From NCBI GenBank assembly GCA_028283145.1, contig JAPYNY010000026.1:1-62182 (forward strand): a stretch of 62,182 nucleotides of DNA, in the 5' to 3' direction. The notes beneath the pieces were generated by a model, which was not told where the DNA came from, made no database searches, and worked only from the letters and a program-made list of their open reading frames with translations. Below are positions 41,995-50,553 of this stretch, piece by piece (the stretch's first letter is position 1; each line of letters begins with the position of its first letter). The position numbers and the translations under genes were made by a program. Origin of the DNA: Candidatus Hopanoidivorans cymbastelae. Lineage in GTDB: Bacteria > Actinomycetota > Acidimicrobiia > Acidimicrobiales > Hopanoidiivorantaceae.

Positions 41995-43224
41995 CTAGGC
42001 CGGACGGCGCTCTATCAGCTCCAAGCCGTTGGAGCGCATCACCTTGTGGATGTCTTCGTCGCTGAAACCTTCCAGGTCGCGCACGAAAGCCAACGGGTCG
42101 CTCAAGCCTTCAGCGTGCGGATAGTCGGAGCCGAAAATCATGTGGTCGGAGCCGATCAACTCAGCTAGGCGGACCATGTCGTCCTCATAGAAAGGGGCCA
42201 CCCAGAAATGACGGCGGAAAGTTTCAATCGGGTCTTCGGCAAAGGCGTGGCGTTGCTGCTTGTAGGTTTTGGACATGCGCTGGAACAGCGGCTCCACCCA
42301 AGTTGAGCCTGTCTCGATGGTGGCTACTCGCAAATTCGGAAAGCGGGCGAACACGCCCCCGCCAATCAGCGAAGCCACGGTGTCGGCAATGGGCGACATG
42401 CACAGCATTGACTTGAGCGGGTCTTGGCGGAAGGCTTCAAATTCCGTCTTGAAGCCCCACAGCTCAAACAAGACCTCATAGCCAGCATCGCCCGAATGGA
42501 AGGCTACGGTGATGCCAGCTTCGTTGGCTATCGACCAAAACCGGTCATGGCGGGGGTCGCCCAAGTGGCGATAGCCGTCATCGGTCAGCACGGAAGAGGC
42601 GCGCAAGTCAACCACACGGCAATCCTCGCTCAAAGCCCACTCCAGCTCTTCGCAAGCCTGATCCACATCCGACAAGGTGATATAGGGGGCTGCGATGATG
42701 CGGTCCTGATAGGCAAAACCCCAGTCGTCATTCAGCCAGCGATTGAAAGCCCTGAAGGCGGCGCGCATGGCCGGCAGGTCGTCCTTGAGGGCCGACTCCA
42801 TACCGACGCCCAGCGTGGGGAAGAAAAAAGCTGCTTCAATTCCCTGGGTGTCCATCAACTGCAGGCGCTTGTTGCGATCGCGGTATTCGGGGCGGTCAGA
42901 CAGCCGCTCCAAGTCGCCGAAGGCTTCGCGGATGTTGGCTGAGGTTTGCTTGCCGCGGAAATAGTCATCCAAGCTGCCTGGGCGGGCAATAGGGTCAAAA
43001 GTGGGATTGGGAATGAAACGATTGACCTTGCCGCCCACCAGCAAACGCTTGCGTCCATTGATGTCGGCCCACTGCATGCACCGCTTGGACATGGCAGGGT
43101 CAATGTGGCGGATGAAGGCATCTTCGGCTTCGTAATAATGATTGTCGGCATCAAAAGCTTTGTAGCCCAAATCAACTGAGGTTGCCGTGGAATTTATGGA
43201 GTTTTCGGTGGTTGTTGCGGTCAT
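41995..43224 (-). CDS. Amidohydrolase-2 family protein
   Basis: A 409-residue ACMSD-like amidohydrolase. It opens with DADNHYYEAEDAFIRHID, followed by FFFPTLGVGMES, ITVAFHSGDAGYEV (metal or substrate His) and HMIFGSDYPHAEGLSDPLAF, the typical C-terminal Asp motif. Family members act on cyclic amides or decarboxylate aromatic acids; in Acidimicrobiia many paralogues occur near degradative genes. The first motif D-x-D-x-H is a variant of H-x-H. It is divergent from serA with 60 bp between the starts. Confidence 0.85.
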   Translation of the reverse strand: MTATTTENSINSTATSVDLGYKAFDADNHYYEAEDAFIRHIDPAMSKRCMQWADINGRKRLLVGGKVNRFIPNPTFDPIARPGSLDDYFRGKQTSANIREAFGDLERLSDRPEYRDRNKRLQLMDTQGIEAAFFFPTLGVGMESALKDDLPAMRAAFRAFNRWLNDDWGFAYQDRIIAAPYITLSDVDQACEELEWALSEDCRVVDLRASSVLTDDGYRHLGDPRHDRFWSIANEAGITVAFHSGDAGYEVLFELWGFKTEFEAFRQDPLKSMLCMSPIADTVASLIGGGVFARFPNLRVATIETGSTWVEPLFQRMSKTYKQQRHAFAEDPIETFRRHFWVAPFYEDDMVRLAELIGSDHMIFGSDYPHAEGLSDPLAFVRDLEGFSDEDIHKVMRSNGLELIERRPA

Positions 43225-43284
43225 AGAATTCAGGCTACTTTAATGACTGAAAATTTTCTACATTAAATCTCTACAGTAGATAGT

Positions 43285-44850
43285 GTGGCAAAAGTTCTGA
43301 TAACCGAAAAAATCGCCCAGGCTGGACTGGAGCAGCTTGAAGGAGCTGGGCACACTGTGCGGGTGCGGCTGGGGCTGCAACCAGCTGAGTTGCTGGAGGC
43401 CGTAGCAGACTGCGATGCGCTTATTGTCCGCTCACAGACGCAGGTAACCGCGCAGGTCTTGGAAGCTGCGGCCAATCTCAAAATCGTGGCCCGCGCTGGC
43501 GTCGGGGTGGATAACGTCGACACCGAAGCGGCTACCCATCGAGGTGTTGTAGTAGCCAACGCTCCTCTTTCCAATTCCCTGTCGGCGGCGGAGCACACCT
43601 TGGGATTGCTGCTGGCCCAAGCTCGCAACATCCCGCAAGCCCATGCCGACCTGACTGACGGCAGTTGGAACCGCTCTCAATTTCAAGGGGTGGAGTTGTC
43701 AGATAAGACCTTGGGGGTTGTGGGGTTCGGACGCATCGGGCAACTGGTGGCTGAGCGGGCTGCCAGTTTCAACATGCGTGTAGTGGCTTACGACCCTTAT
43801 ATCCCAGATGAGCTCTTCAAGCGGCTGCAGGTGGAGGAGCTTTCGCTGGAGCAGCTTTTCAGCGAGGCCGATTTTATCACCTTGCACGTAGCCAAGACAG
43901 CCGAAACCACCAATCTGGTAAACGCTCAAATGCTGTCTAAAGCCAAGCCGTCGCTCAGGCTGATCAACGTTTCCAGGGGCGGAGTTGTCAATGAACGCGA
44001 TTTGGCTGAAGCGATCAAGTCTGGTATCATTGCGGGGGCTGCACTGGATGTCTTTGAGCAGGAGCCCACAACCGATTCACCCTTGTTTGAGTTGCCCCAG
44101 GTGGTAGTTACGCCACATTTGGGAGCCAGCACAGCCGAAGCTCAGGACAAGGCGGGGATTTCAGTAGCCAATCAAGTAGCGCAAATGCTGGCAGGTCGTC
44201 TGCCGCGTTTTGCGGTCAACATTCAGGCCGGGCAAGCACCCAAGGAGTTGATGCCTTTTTTGCCTTTGTGTGAGCAGTTGGGGGAAATTTTCAATGGTCT
44301 GGCCAGAGCCTTGCCGGCCACCATCGAGATTGAGTTCAGCGGCCAGATTGCCGAAGCCGACACCAAAATGGGCGTCATCGCTATGTTGGCTGGCTTGCTC
44401 CGACCGATCAGCGTGCAGCCCATTTCCTATGTCAATGCCGAAGAGGTTGCTGCGAGCCGGGGGCTGGAGGTCAGGGCTGTCAACACCACCACACCCAAAG
44501 ACTACCTGAGCGAAGTAACTCTCAAGGGAGGCAGGCACGAAGTGGGGGGCACTTTGCTGGGGGTGCGGTCTCAACCGCAGATTGTCTGGATGGAAGGGCA
44601 CCGGGTGGACTTGCCGCCCGCCAATCATATGGTGGTTATCCGCAATCACGACCGCCCCGGCGTCATCGGGGAGGTAGGCCGGGTGTTAGGCGAGGCCAAT
44701 ATCAACGTCAGCGACATGGATGTGGGAGTAGCCACCAGCCAGGAAGCGTTGATCATGCTGTCTACGGATTCGGAGGTTGACGATGAAGCAGCCAAGCGCC
44801 TGCGGGCGATTGAGGCCGTGACAGAGGTGCGTGTGATTAATTTGGGTTAG
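43285..44850 (+). CDS. serA: D-3-phosphoglycerate dehydrogenase
   Basis: A 521-residue enzyme of the long actinobacterial type, starting at GTG. It shows VARAGVGVDNVDTEAATHRGV, the NAD-binding GVVGFGRIGQLVAERA, NVSRGGVVNERDLAEAI and HLGASTAEAQDKAG with the catalytic histidine. The region 320-450 is the intervening domain, and the C-terminal part (MVVIRNHDRPGVIGEVGRVLG) is an ACT domain that usually binds serine for feedback control. It catalyses the first step of serine synthesis. Confidence 0.94.
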   Translation: MAKVLITEKIAQAGLEQLEGAGHTVRVRLGLQPAELLEAVADCDALIVRSQTQVTAQVLEAAANLKIVARAGVGVDNVDTEAATHRGVVVANAPLSNSLSAAEHTLGLLLAQARNIPQAHADLTDGSWNRSQFQGVELSDKTLGVVGFGRIGQLVAERAASFNMRVVAYDPYIPDELFKRLQVEELSLEQLFSEADFITLHVAKTAETTNLVNAQMLSKAKPSLRLINVSRGGVVNERDLAEAIKSGIIAGAALDVFEQEPTTDSPLFELPQVVVTPHLGASTAEAQDKAGISVANQVAQMLAGRLPRFAVNIQAGQAPKELMPFLPLCEQLGEIFNGLARALPATIEIEFSGQIAEADTKMGVIAMLAGLLRPISVQPISYVNAEEVAASRGLEVRAVNTTTPKDYLSEVTLKGGRHEVGGTLLGVRSQPQIVWMEGHRVDLPPANHMVVIRNHDRPGVIGEVGRVLGEANINVSDMDVGVATSQEALIMLSTDSEVDDEAAKRLRAIEAVTEVRVINLG

Positions 44851-44877
44851 GCTGGGCTGGCTTGTCAGGCGAACTGG

Positions 44878-45082
44878 CTAGCTTTGTGGTTGCGCAGTTA
44901 TAGCATGCTTCAAAAAAGACTCCAACTGCCATTTGGCAACAGCATCAAACTCAGTCAAAAATTCATCCAGATTCAAGTCTTCACCCAGAAAATCTAGAAA
45001 AAAAATAAACAGGCACGCGGGTCTGCGAAAATACCGGTACACCACCCCACACGTCAGAGCGGGTTTCAATGGCTTGCCTCAT
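44878..45082 (-). pseudogene. Second DUF433 gene, broken by a one-base insertion in a T8 run
   Basis: The ATG at 45080-45082 overlaps the stop of the preceding DUF433 gene. The frame begins MRQAIETRSDVWGGVPVFSQ and TRVPVYFF, then shifts: with seven instead of eight T (44998-45005 on the plus strand as A8) it continues LDFLGEDLNLDEFLTEFDAV and ends at 44878. The reconstituted protein of about 67 residues is a normal DUF433 protein (GGVPVFSQTRVPV; LDEFLTEF). Explanations: recent pseudogene, phase variation, or an error in the homopolymer. No adjacent DUF5615 toxin is seen. Confidence 0.7.
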
Positions 45083-45279
45083 GCCCACCATCTTTCTTCG
45101 CAATTTGGGATGCATTTGTCCGCAAGCCCAGAGCGCAGGTAGGTAAAAACTTTTTCCTTGGTTAAATCCGGGTGTGTTTCCAAGAATTCTGACAGCCTTT
45201 TGCCCTCCAAAATCCATTCGGCGAACTCTATGATTGGAATATCTGTTCCGCTGAACACTCTTTGACTATCAACTGCCAT
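45079..45279 (-). CDS. DUF433 family protein (antitoxin-like)
   Basis: A 66-residue protein, MAVDSQRVFSGTDIPIIEF and so on, with SGTDIPIIEFAEWILEGKRLSEFLETHPDLTKEKV matching the DUF433 winged-helix fold, common in small antitoxin-like proteins that often pair with a DUF5615 PIN-like toxin. The C-terminus carries two cysteines (KCIPNCEERWWA), unusual for the family. It is immediately followed by a second, frameshifted DUF433 gene. No toxin gene is recognised nearby, so a complete toxin-antitoxin module is not supported. Confidence 0.7.
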   Translation of the reverse strand: MAVDSQRVFSGTDIPIIEFAEWILEGKRLSEFLETHPDLTKEKVFTYLRSGLADKCIPNCEERWWA

Positions 45280-45340
45280 GCTTCTAGCTTGTGATAAATC
45301 AGCTAGCCACAGACCACAAGCTAGCCGCAGACCAACTGTT

Positions 45341-45359
45341 GGGGCAGATTCCCTGCCCC
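45341..45359 (-). terminator. Hairpin downstream of the acidic membrane protein gene
   Basis: GGGGCAG (45341-45347), loop ATTCC, CTGCCCC (45353-45359): a perfect GC-rich 7-bp stem 19 bases past the stop of the 45378 gene. No T-run follows, so termination is only probable. Confidence 0.4.
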
Positions 45360-45377
45360 CTAGGGTTGCCTGCCGGC

Positions 45378-45728
45378 CTAGTGTTCTTTGTGGTCTTCGT
45401 CTGCTGAAGCTGCGACTTCTGAAGTATCTTCGGAGGCTTCCGCTTCAGCCACTTCCCCACTATTTTGAGCAGGAGCAGCCTTTTGTTCCTCTGCAGCTTC
45501 ATCGGGGGTTGCCTCACCCTCGTCGCCATCGGAGGTCTCGTCGCCCCCGTCTGAGATTGAGCCTTCGGTGGAGTCATCCGCTGGGCTGTCAGCAGCAGAA
45601 CTGTCAACTTCGGGAGTCCACTCGGCATCTTCGGTCTTGGCCTTGGCCTTTCTTCGCCGGCGACCAAAAAAGATAGCAACGCCAGTAGCTATAGCTGAGA
45701 AAAATATAAACACTCTCTTTTTCTTCAT
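45378..45728 (-). CDS. Small membrane-anchored acidic protein
   Basis: A 116-residue protein. It begins MKKKRVFIFFSAIATGVAIFFG, one membrane segment or uncleaved signal, then RRRRKAKAK as a basic stop-transfer, then about 85 residues rich in Asp, Glu, Ser and Ala with no predicted fold. Small proteins with this head (a short helix followed by a basic RRRRK cluster) occur in many actinobacteria, function unknown. It is preceded by an AT-rich intergenic stretch and read away from the leuA leader. Confidence 0.7.
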   Translation of the reverse strand: MKKKRVFIFFSAIATGVAIFFGRRRRKAKAKTEDAEWTPEVDSSAADSPADDSTEGSISDGGDETSDGDEGEATPDEAAEEQKAAPAQNSGEVAEAEASEDTSEVAASADEDHKEH

Positions 45729-45781
45729 AACAATCAGCCTAGCCTTAAAAGTGTGATTTTGGCATAATCAAAAATAAAGAG

Positions 45782-45809
45782 TTGCAAAACTTAACGCACC
45801 TGCTAGAGT
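45782..45809 (+). promoter_or_regulatory. Promoter of the leuA leader
   Basis: TTGCAA (45782-45787), 16-base spacer, TAGAGT (45804-45809) preceded by TGC, giving an extended -10. Transcription would start about 45815-45819, at or just before the leader-peptide GTG at 45819, so the leader may be leaderless. Confidence 0.55.
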
Positions 45810-45818
45810 AAGCTTCAA

Positions 45819-45869
45819 GTGATTCAAGCCACCCCAAACACCGCAACCAACCTACTCCTTCTTCTTTAG
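45819..45869 (+). CDS. leuL: leuA leader peptide with five consecutive leucine codons
   Basis: A 16-residue open frame, GTG to TAG, reading MIQATPNTATNLLLLL. The last five sense codons are CTA CTC CTT CTT CTT, directly before the stop. It is placed 150 bp before leuA and is followed by two consecutive perfect hairpins, the second an intrinsic terminator. This is the architecture of ribosome-mediated transcription attenuation in leucine operons: shortage of charged tRNA-Leu stalls the ribosome on the Leu codons and prevents termination. Confidence 0.88.
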   Translation: MIQATPNTATNLLLLL

Positions 45870-45870
45870 A

Positions 45871-45897
45871 GCGAGCACCCCTGCTGTCGGTGCTCGC
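45871..45897 (+). promoter_or_regulatory. First attenuator hairpin (pause/protector stem)
   Basis: GCGAGCACC (45871-45879), 9-base loop, GGTGCTCGC (45889-45897), a perfect 9-bp stem. Its 5' arm starts one base after the leader stop codon and would be covered by a ribosome stalled on the Leu codons. Confidence 0.8.
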
Positions 45898-45901
45898 CCA
45901 A

Positions 45902-45928
45902 CCTCCTGTCTTGTGACAGGAGGTTTTT
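45902..45928 (+). terminator. Intrinsic terminator of the leuA attenuator
   Basis: CCTCCTGTC (45902-45910), loop TTGT, GACAGGAGG (45915-45923), then TTTTT (45924-45928): a textbook rho-independent terminator inside the leuA leader. The loop of the first hairpin contains CCTGCTGTC (45880-45888), which matches the terminator 5' arm at 8 of 9 bases and could compete for the 3' arm to form an antiterminator. Confidence 0.88.
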
Positions 45929-46021
45929 CATTTAAGCGCAAGACCCAGCCCAACCCCTGAAATCACAAACCCAAATACCACACACAAACTTCACACACAA
46001 GCCAAAACAGGAGCCACCGCC

Positions 46022-47599
46022 ATGACCGAACAAGTCATTATCTTCGACACCACCTTGAGAGACGGCGAGCAGTCGCCCGGCATCTCCCTGAACGGAGAGG
46101 AGAAGCTGGAAATAGCCGACCAGTTGGCGCGCTTGGGAGTCAACGTCATTGAAGCTGGCTTTCCCGTGGCCAGCCAAGGTGATTTTGAAGCTGTCTATGC
46201 CATCGCCAAGTCGGTTCAAGGCCCCACTATCTGCGGTCTGTCGCGTTCAGCGCTGAAAGACATCGACCGTTGCTGGGAAGCCATTGAGCCGGCTGAAAGT
46301 CGGCGCATTCATACCTTCATTGCCACCAGCCCCACCCATATGGAACACAAGCTGCGGATGACGCCAGAGCAGGTGAAACAAGAAGCTCGCTTGGCCGTGC
46401 GCCACGCCCGCAGCTACACCGAAGATGTGGAATTCTCCCCCGAAGACGCCTCGCGCAGCGACTTTGATTTCATGTGCGAAGTGCTGCAGGTGGCCGTGGA
46501 TGAGGGGGCTACAACTTTGAATATTCCTGACACGGTTGGCTATGGCGTGCCGGAGGACTACGCCAACAAACTGCGCCTGATTCGCGAGCGCATCTCGGGC
46601 GACTATGTGATTTCCACCCACTGCCACAATGACTTGGGCTTGGCGGTGGCCAACTCTTTGGCTGGCGTCATGGCAGGTGCCCGCCAAGTCGAGTGTGCCA
46701 TCAACGGCATCGGCGAGCGAGCCGGCAACGCAGCTCTGGAGGAGATCACGATGGCTATCAAGACTCGTTCCGACTATTACAACGGTCTGGATGTATCCAT
46801 CAATACCCAGGAGTTGAATCGCACCAGCCGCTTGGTGAGCCGGCTGACTGGCTATCCCGTTCAGTACAACAAGGCGGTCGTGGGACGTAACGCCTTTGCA
46901 CATGAATCTGGCATCCACCAGCATGGCGTGTTGCGGGAGCGCACCACCTATGAAATTATGGATCCTGGCGCGGTCGGCCAAGGAGAAAGCCAGATTGTGC
47001 TGGGCAAGCACTCTGGCAGGTTTGCCTTTTCCGATCGTCTGAAGCAACTGGGATACGATTTGGAAGGAGACTCCCTGAACGCTGCCTTTGAGCGCTTCAA
47101 GGAGTTGGCCGACCGCAAGATTCAGTTATCAGATGCCGACTTGGAAGCCATTGTTGCCGATGAAATCAAGGGGGTTGACAACCAAGCCTTTTCTTTGGAA
47201 TTCCTGGAGTGTCATGGGGGCAACATCGCCTCTGGCATACCCAGCGCAACGGTGATCATCAAGGTAGGAGACGAGCAGCGCACCGTCCGCAAGGAAGGCA
47301 ACGGGATGGTGGACGCAACTTGTTCTGCCATCAAGGAAGCTACGGGGATATACGGAACCCTGAACAACTACACCGTCAACTCTGTAACAGGCGGGGTGGA
47401 TGCGCTGGCGGATGTGGCTCTGCGTTTTACCACCGAAGATGGCATTGAGGTAGCCGGACGGGGCTTGTCAACCGATGTGGTTGAAGCTTCAGCCAGAGCT
47501 TTCTTGAACGCCGCCAACAAGGCAGCCAGCGTGCGCGCCAAAGGGCAAAGCTCTTCCAAAGAAGACCGTCCGGGTCATCTGTCTGACCAGCTTCGCTAG
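46022..47599 (+). CDS. leuA: 2-isopropylmalate synthase
   Basis: A 525-residue LeuA of the type found in E. coli. The HMGL-like barrel has [15 protein letters not shown] (residues 6-20, metal Asp), [23 protein letters not shown] (His-x-His metal ligands), and [19 protein letters not shown]. The C-terminal regulatory domain (residues about 390-505) binds leucine for feedback inhibition. The enzyme condenses 2-ketoisovalerate with acetyl-CoA, the first committed step to leucine. It is controlled by the attenuator upstream. leuB and leuC are not in the window; leuD is 26 kb away. Confidence 0.95.
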   Translation: MTEQVIIFDTTLRDGEQSPGISLNGEEKLEIADQLARLGVNVIEAGFPVASQGDFEAVYAIAKSVQGPTICGLSRSALKDIDRCWEAIEPAESRRIHTFIATSPTHMEHKLRMTPEQVKQEARLAVRHARSYTEDVEFSPEDASRSDFDFMCEVLQVAVDEGATTLNIPDTVGYGVPEDYANKLRLIRERISGDYVISTHCHNDLGLAVANSLAGVMAGARQVECAINGIGERAGNAALEEITMAIKTRSDYYNGLDVSINTQELNRTSRLVSRLTGYPVQYNKAVVGRNAFAHESGIHQHGVLRERTTYEIMDPGAVGQGESQIVLGKHSGRFAFSDRLKQLGYDLEGDSLNAAFERFKELADRKIQLSDADLEAIVADEIKGVDNQAFSLEFLECHGGNIASGIPSATVIIKVGDEQRTVRKEGNGMVDATCSAIKEATGIYGTLNNYTVNSVTGGVDALADVALRFTTEDGIEVAGRGLSTDVVEASARAFLNAANKAASVRAKGQSSSKEDRPGHLSDQLR

Positions 47600-47765
47600 G
47601 TTTGTGTGGTGGGTGTTGGCTGGGATGGGGCTCTGGCTGGGCTGAGCGGAGGCAACCACAGGCGGGGCTTGTTCCTTGTCGACTGCTTACCGCCTAGAAG
47701 TAGTAGCCCTAAGCCACTGGGCCCCTTTGTTATTAGCGAGCACTGCTGAAAGGTATAATCCAACA

Positions 47766-47794
47766 TTGACAACCGCAAAGACTTTGGCTATGCT
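47766..47794 (+). promoter_or_regulatory. Near-consensus sigma-70 promoter
   Basis: TTGACA (47766-47771), a 17-base spacer and TATGCT (47789-47794); the start would be near 47801. It precedes AAGGAG (47808-47813) and the ATG at 47822. It is the best promoter match in the window. Confidence 0.75.
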
Positions 47795-47821
47795 ACACTG
47801 CTACCACAAGGAGCGCAAAAA

Positions 47822-48034
47822 ATGAGCCAATCAGATGAACCATCTGACATTATAGGTCCGCCGACCAGAGAGTCTATTGACTTCGAAAGAATTAAAAGGC
47901 AGTACGAACTCTACTTGGAGCTCAGAGACGTCTTGACCCCGAAGAAACCCAAGCCAGAAATAAAGTTTGAATACCATCGCCTGGAATCTGGAAATCCCTT
48001 AACGACCCACTGGGTAGGAGGAACTACAGACTAA
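47822..48034 (+). CDS. Small hypothetical protein
   Basis: A 70-residue protein with no membrane segment: an acidic start (MSQSDEPSDIIGPPTRES), a helical amphipathic stretch IDFERIKRQYELYLELRDVL and a Lys/Pro-rich part. A near-consensus promoter and AAGGAG eight bases before the ATG make expression likely. I recognise no family. It stands at the edge of the AT-richer RTX island, with its end 27 bp from the convergent RTX gene. Confidence 0.65.
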   Translation: MSQSDEPSDIIGPPTRESIDFERIKRQYELYLELRDVLTPKKPKPEIKFEYHRLESGNPLTTHWVGGTTD

Positions 48035-48060
48035 ATGCCTTCATGGAGCGAAGAGGTTCT

Positions 48061-50544
48061 CTATTCTGTAATTGTAATGTGTACGGTTGCAGTATCACAA
48101 TCCAGACCTTCAGTGCAGAGTCTGTATTGAAAGGAATCTTTTCCAATACTACTTGGCACATATATCATGTAATGCACGTCTCTAAATTCGCGTTGAACAT
48201 AGCGAATATCAGTTTGGACTTTCCCAAGATTTGGTTCTGATATAGTCCAGATATAGGATGGTATAATACGGAAGGATGATCTAGAAGAGCCAGGTTCGTT
48301 TTCATAATTGATATCATTATCAGCAGGATAGATTTCTATTGGAACGTTCAGTCTAGCTGATATATGATCGTCTATAGCATCCACAAAAATATTTATTTTT
48401 TCAAAAATTATTGAGTGGGTATCCGTTTTTTCTGAACCGTTTGTTTTTGTGACAGTAATTTCATGGGAACCAACAGTAAGCTGAACAGGTGAAATTTCAA
48501 TTGATCTTCCAGTTCCAAGACTTCCATCAATACTGCTATGCCAACTAAATGCAGTTCCATCCAACAAACTGTCTGGCTGGTTAGAACTGCCAGCTACCAA
48601 TGTGAACCACTCGCCCAATCTTAATTGGTCATCTGTGCTGGAACGGCCAATTAGCACCTGACGGATGACGTCTGTTTCTGCTTCGATGTGTACTGTGTTT
48701 TGCCCCGAATTGCCTCTGATCCTATCTTCTCCAAGACCGCCTCTGATAGTATCATTACCTAGCCCTCCGCCAATGGTGTCATTCCCTTCACCCCCATCAA
48801 TGATATCATTGTCTACCGGCTTCAATAGTTCATCAGCTCTGTCTTCTATCATTCCTCTGTAAGCAAGTTTTTCCTCTATAAATTCTTCTCCAAATAACAC
48901 TTCACGGCCAGCAATGCCGCTCATAACGTCGTATCCATCATCTCCCAAGATTATATCAGCTCCAGTGCCGCCAAATATCTCATCAGCTCCTAATCCACCA
49001 AATAGAAGATCTTCACCAGAATCACCCCAGATAGTATCATCTCCAAATTCACCACGAATATAATCGCCTCCTTCACCTCCGGAAATCTTGTCATTTCCTG
49101 TCCCTCCACGAATCACATCGCGACCAGCCAAACCATCAATTGTATCATCTCCCCCCAATCCGCAAATAATATCATTACCTGAAGTGCCAACTAAATGATC
49201 GTCACCTTCAGTGCCTATCACTGTACAATCCGATATTCCTACGTTAATATAAACCCTAGCTTCTTCACAAACAAAGCTTGTATTACAAACTCTGTAGTCA
49301 AAACTGTCGCAGCCGCTGACAAAACTGACATACTCAATATAACGATTAGGTTGTTGATCTCCTAGATGTCTAATTTTTGTAACTTCCCCAAGTTCTGGTG
49401 GATCTGTTATGCTTATGAAAAAATTATCAGCCTCCTCAAAACTGTCAAAAACAGTTCTAGATTTAAAACTATCACTTCGTCTGAAACCTATATCATTATC
49501 CCAGACATCAATATAAACATGCTCATATGGTGGAACCTCAATCAGATCGTCTAAAGCTTTTTCTGAAACCTCTGTTTTGCTTTCTGTAGAAGTCGACTGC
49601 TGAGAAACATCTGAAGAGATGCCTAACACTTCAAAAACCGGTGTTGTAGAAAAAGTTGAATTAACTCCATCGGACACAGAAATGGCAAAATTAACACTGT
49701 TCAAGCCCTCGGAAAAATCTTGTGACCTATAAAATTCCCAAAGCAACCAACCGGTATAAATTGAAATCTCCCTGTCAACTGTTTCTGATCTTGATCTAAG
49801 TACTCTGTAAGAATCACCTTCATCAAATGAATAATACAATCTATAAGTCAAGAAATCTCTATCTGCATCAGCACCAACCCAAGAAAGTCTGATAGTATCA
49901 TCGGCATAAAATACCTGACCTTCAGACACTCCTGAAATCTCCACAAAAGGAACATTAGGAGATTTGCTCTCAACAGATAAATTCAGCAACTTTTTGCCTT
50001 CCCACCTAATAACAAAACTGGTGTACTCTGGAGGATCTATAAACCCAACAACAAAATTAGAATCCTCATGATAATTTAAGCTGTCACCATCTTCAACAGT
50101 AAGATAGTCAAAAAAGCCACTAATAGAACCAGGGCGAAGTATATTAAATTTGTTTTCCCGCACTACTGCACCTGAACTATCCACTAACTCTGCCACAAAA
50201 TCAACAAAATTGCCAAAAACAGGTTCACTCAAGATAGTCCATCCACTAGGTGGCGAAGATCCAAAATGCCTCATATAAGTTCTAACCGGCCCGATCCAAG
50301 GAGCCAATCCATCACCAGGGAAATACATAGTGCCACGAAACTCATGAGCAATGTGACTCCCTTTCTCCAAAACCCTGCTCTGCGAATTCATATCAGCAGG
50401 GACAACAAGACTATGCCCATCACTTGGCTGATTGCCGCAGAACCCAGCTGCCACATCCTCCGGATCAGCGGACAAGAAATACGAAACCGTCAAAAGCAAA
50501 ACCGAAACACCAATGACTGTGATGCGAATAGCTGTTTGAGTCAT
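48061..50544 (-). CDS. Secreted RTX/hemolysin-type calcium-binding repeat protein
   Basis: An 827-residue protein with an N-terminal signal sequence or anchor (IRITVIGVSVLLLTVSYFLS). Residues 150-310 look like Ig- or fibronectin-type beta domains (ITDPPELGEV and DTIRLSWVGADAD motifs). From about 440 to 620 there are nonapeptide repeats of the G-G-x-G-x-D type (CGLGGDDTIDGLAG, GGTGNDKISGGEGGDYIRG and more), which bind calcium in a beta-roll. The last 150 residues form a cadherin-like segment (VDAIDDHISARLNVPIEIYPADNDI). It is 9 bp from the larger RTX gene, so they share an operon. The DNA is clearly AT-richer than the flanks. Role (adhesion or extracellular enzyme accessory) is inference. Confidence 0.8.
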   Translation of the reverse strand: MTQTAIRITVIGVSVLLLTVSYFLSADPEDVAAGFCGNQPSDGHSLVVPADMNSQSRVLEKGSHIAHEFRGTMYFPGDGLAPWIGPVRTYMRHFGSSPPSGWTILSEPVFGNFVDFVAELVDSSGAVVRENKFNILRPGSISGFFDYLTVEDGDSLNYHEDSNFVVGFIDPPEYTSFVIRWEGKKLLNLSVESKSPNVPFVEISGVSEGQVFYADDTIRLSWVGADADRDFLTYRLYYSFDEGDSYRVLRSRSETVDREISIYTGWLLWEFYRSQDFSEGLNSVNFAISVSDGVNSTFSTTPVFEVLGISSDVSQQSTSTESKTEVSEKALDDLIEVPPYEHVYIDVWDNDIGFRRSDSFKSRTVFDSFEEADNFFISITDPPELGEVTKIRHLGDQQPNRYIEYVSFVSGCDSFDYRVCNTSFVCEEARVYINVGISDCTVIGTEGDDHLVGTSGNDIICGLGGDDTIDGLAGRDVIRGGTGNDKISGGEGGDYIRGEFGDDTIWGDSGEDLLFGGLGADEIFGGTGADIILGDDGYDVMSGIAGREVLFGEEFIEEKLAYRGMIEDRADELLKPVDNDIIDGGEGNDTIGGGLGNDTIRGGLGEDRIRGNSGQNTVHIEAETDVIRQVLIGRSSTDDQLRLGEWFTLVAGSSNQPDSLLDGTAFSWHSSIDGSLGTGRSIEISPVQLTVGSHEITVTKTNGSEKTDTHSIIFEKINIFVDAIDDHISARLNVPIEIYPADNDINYENEPGSSRSSFRIIPSYIWTISEPNLGKVQTDIRYVQREFRDVHYMIYVPSSIGKDSFQYRLCTEGLDCDTATVHITITE

Positions 50545-50553
50545 AGGATCATC

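Noticed and set aside
44878..45279. DUF433 genes as a complete toxin-antitoxin system
   Set aside because: No DUF5615 or other toxin gene is adjacent; downstream is serA, upstream an acidic membrane protein.
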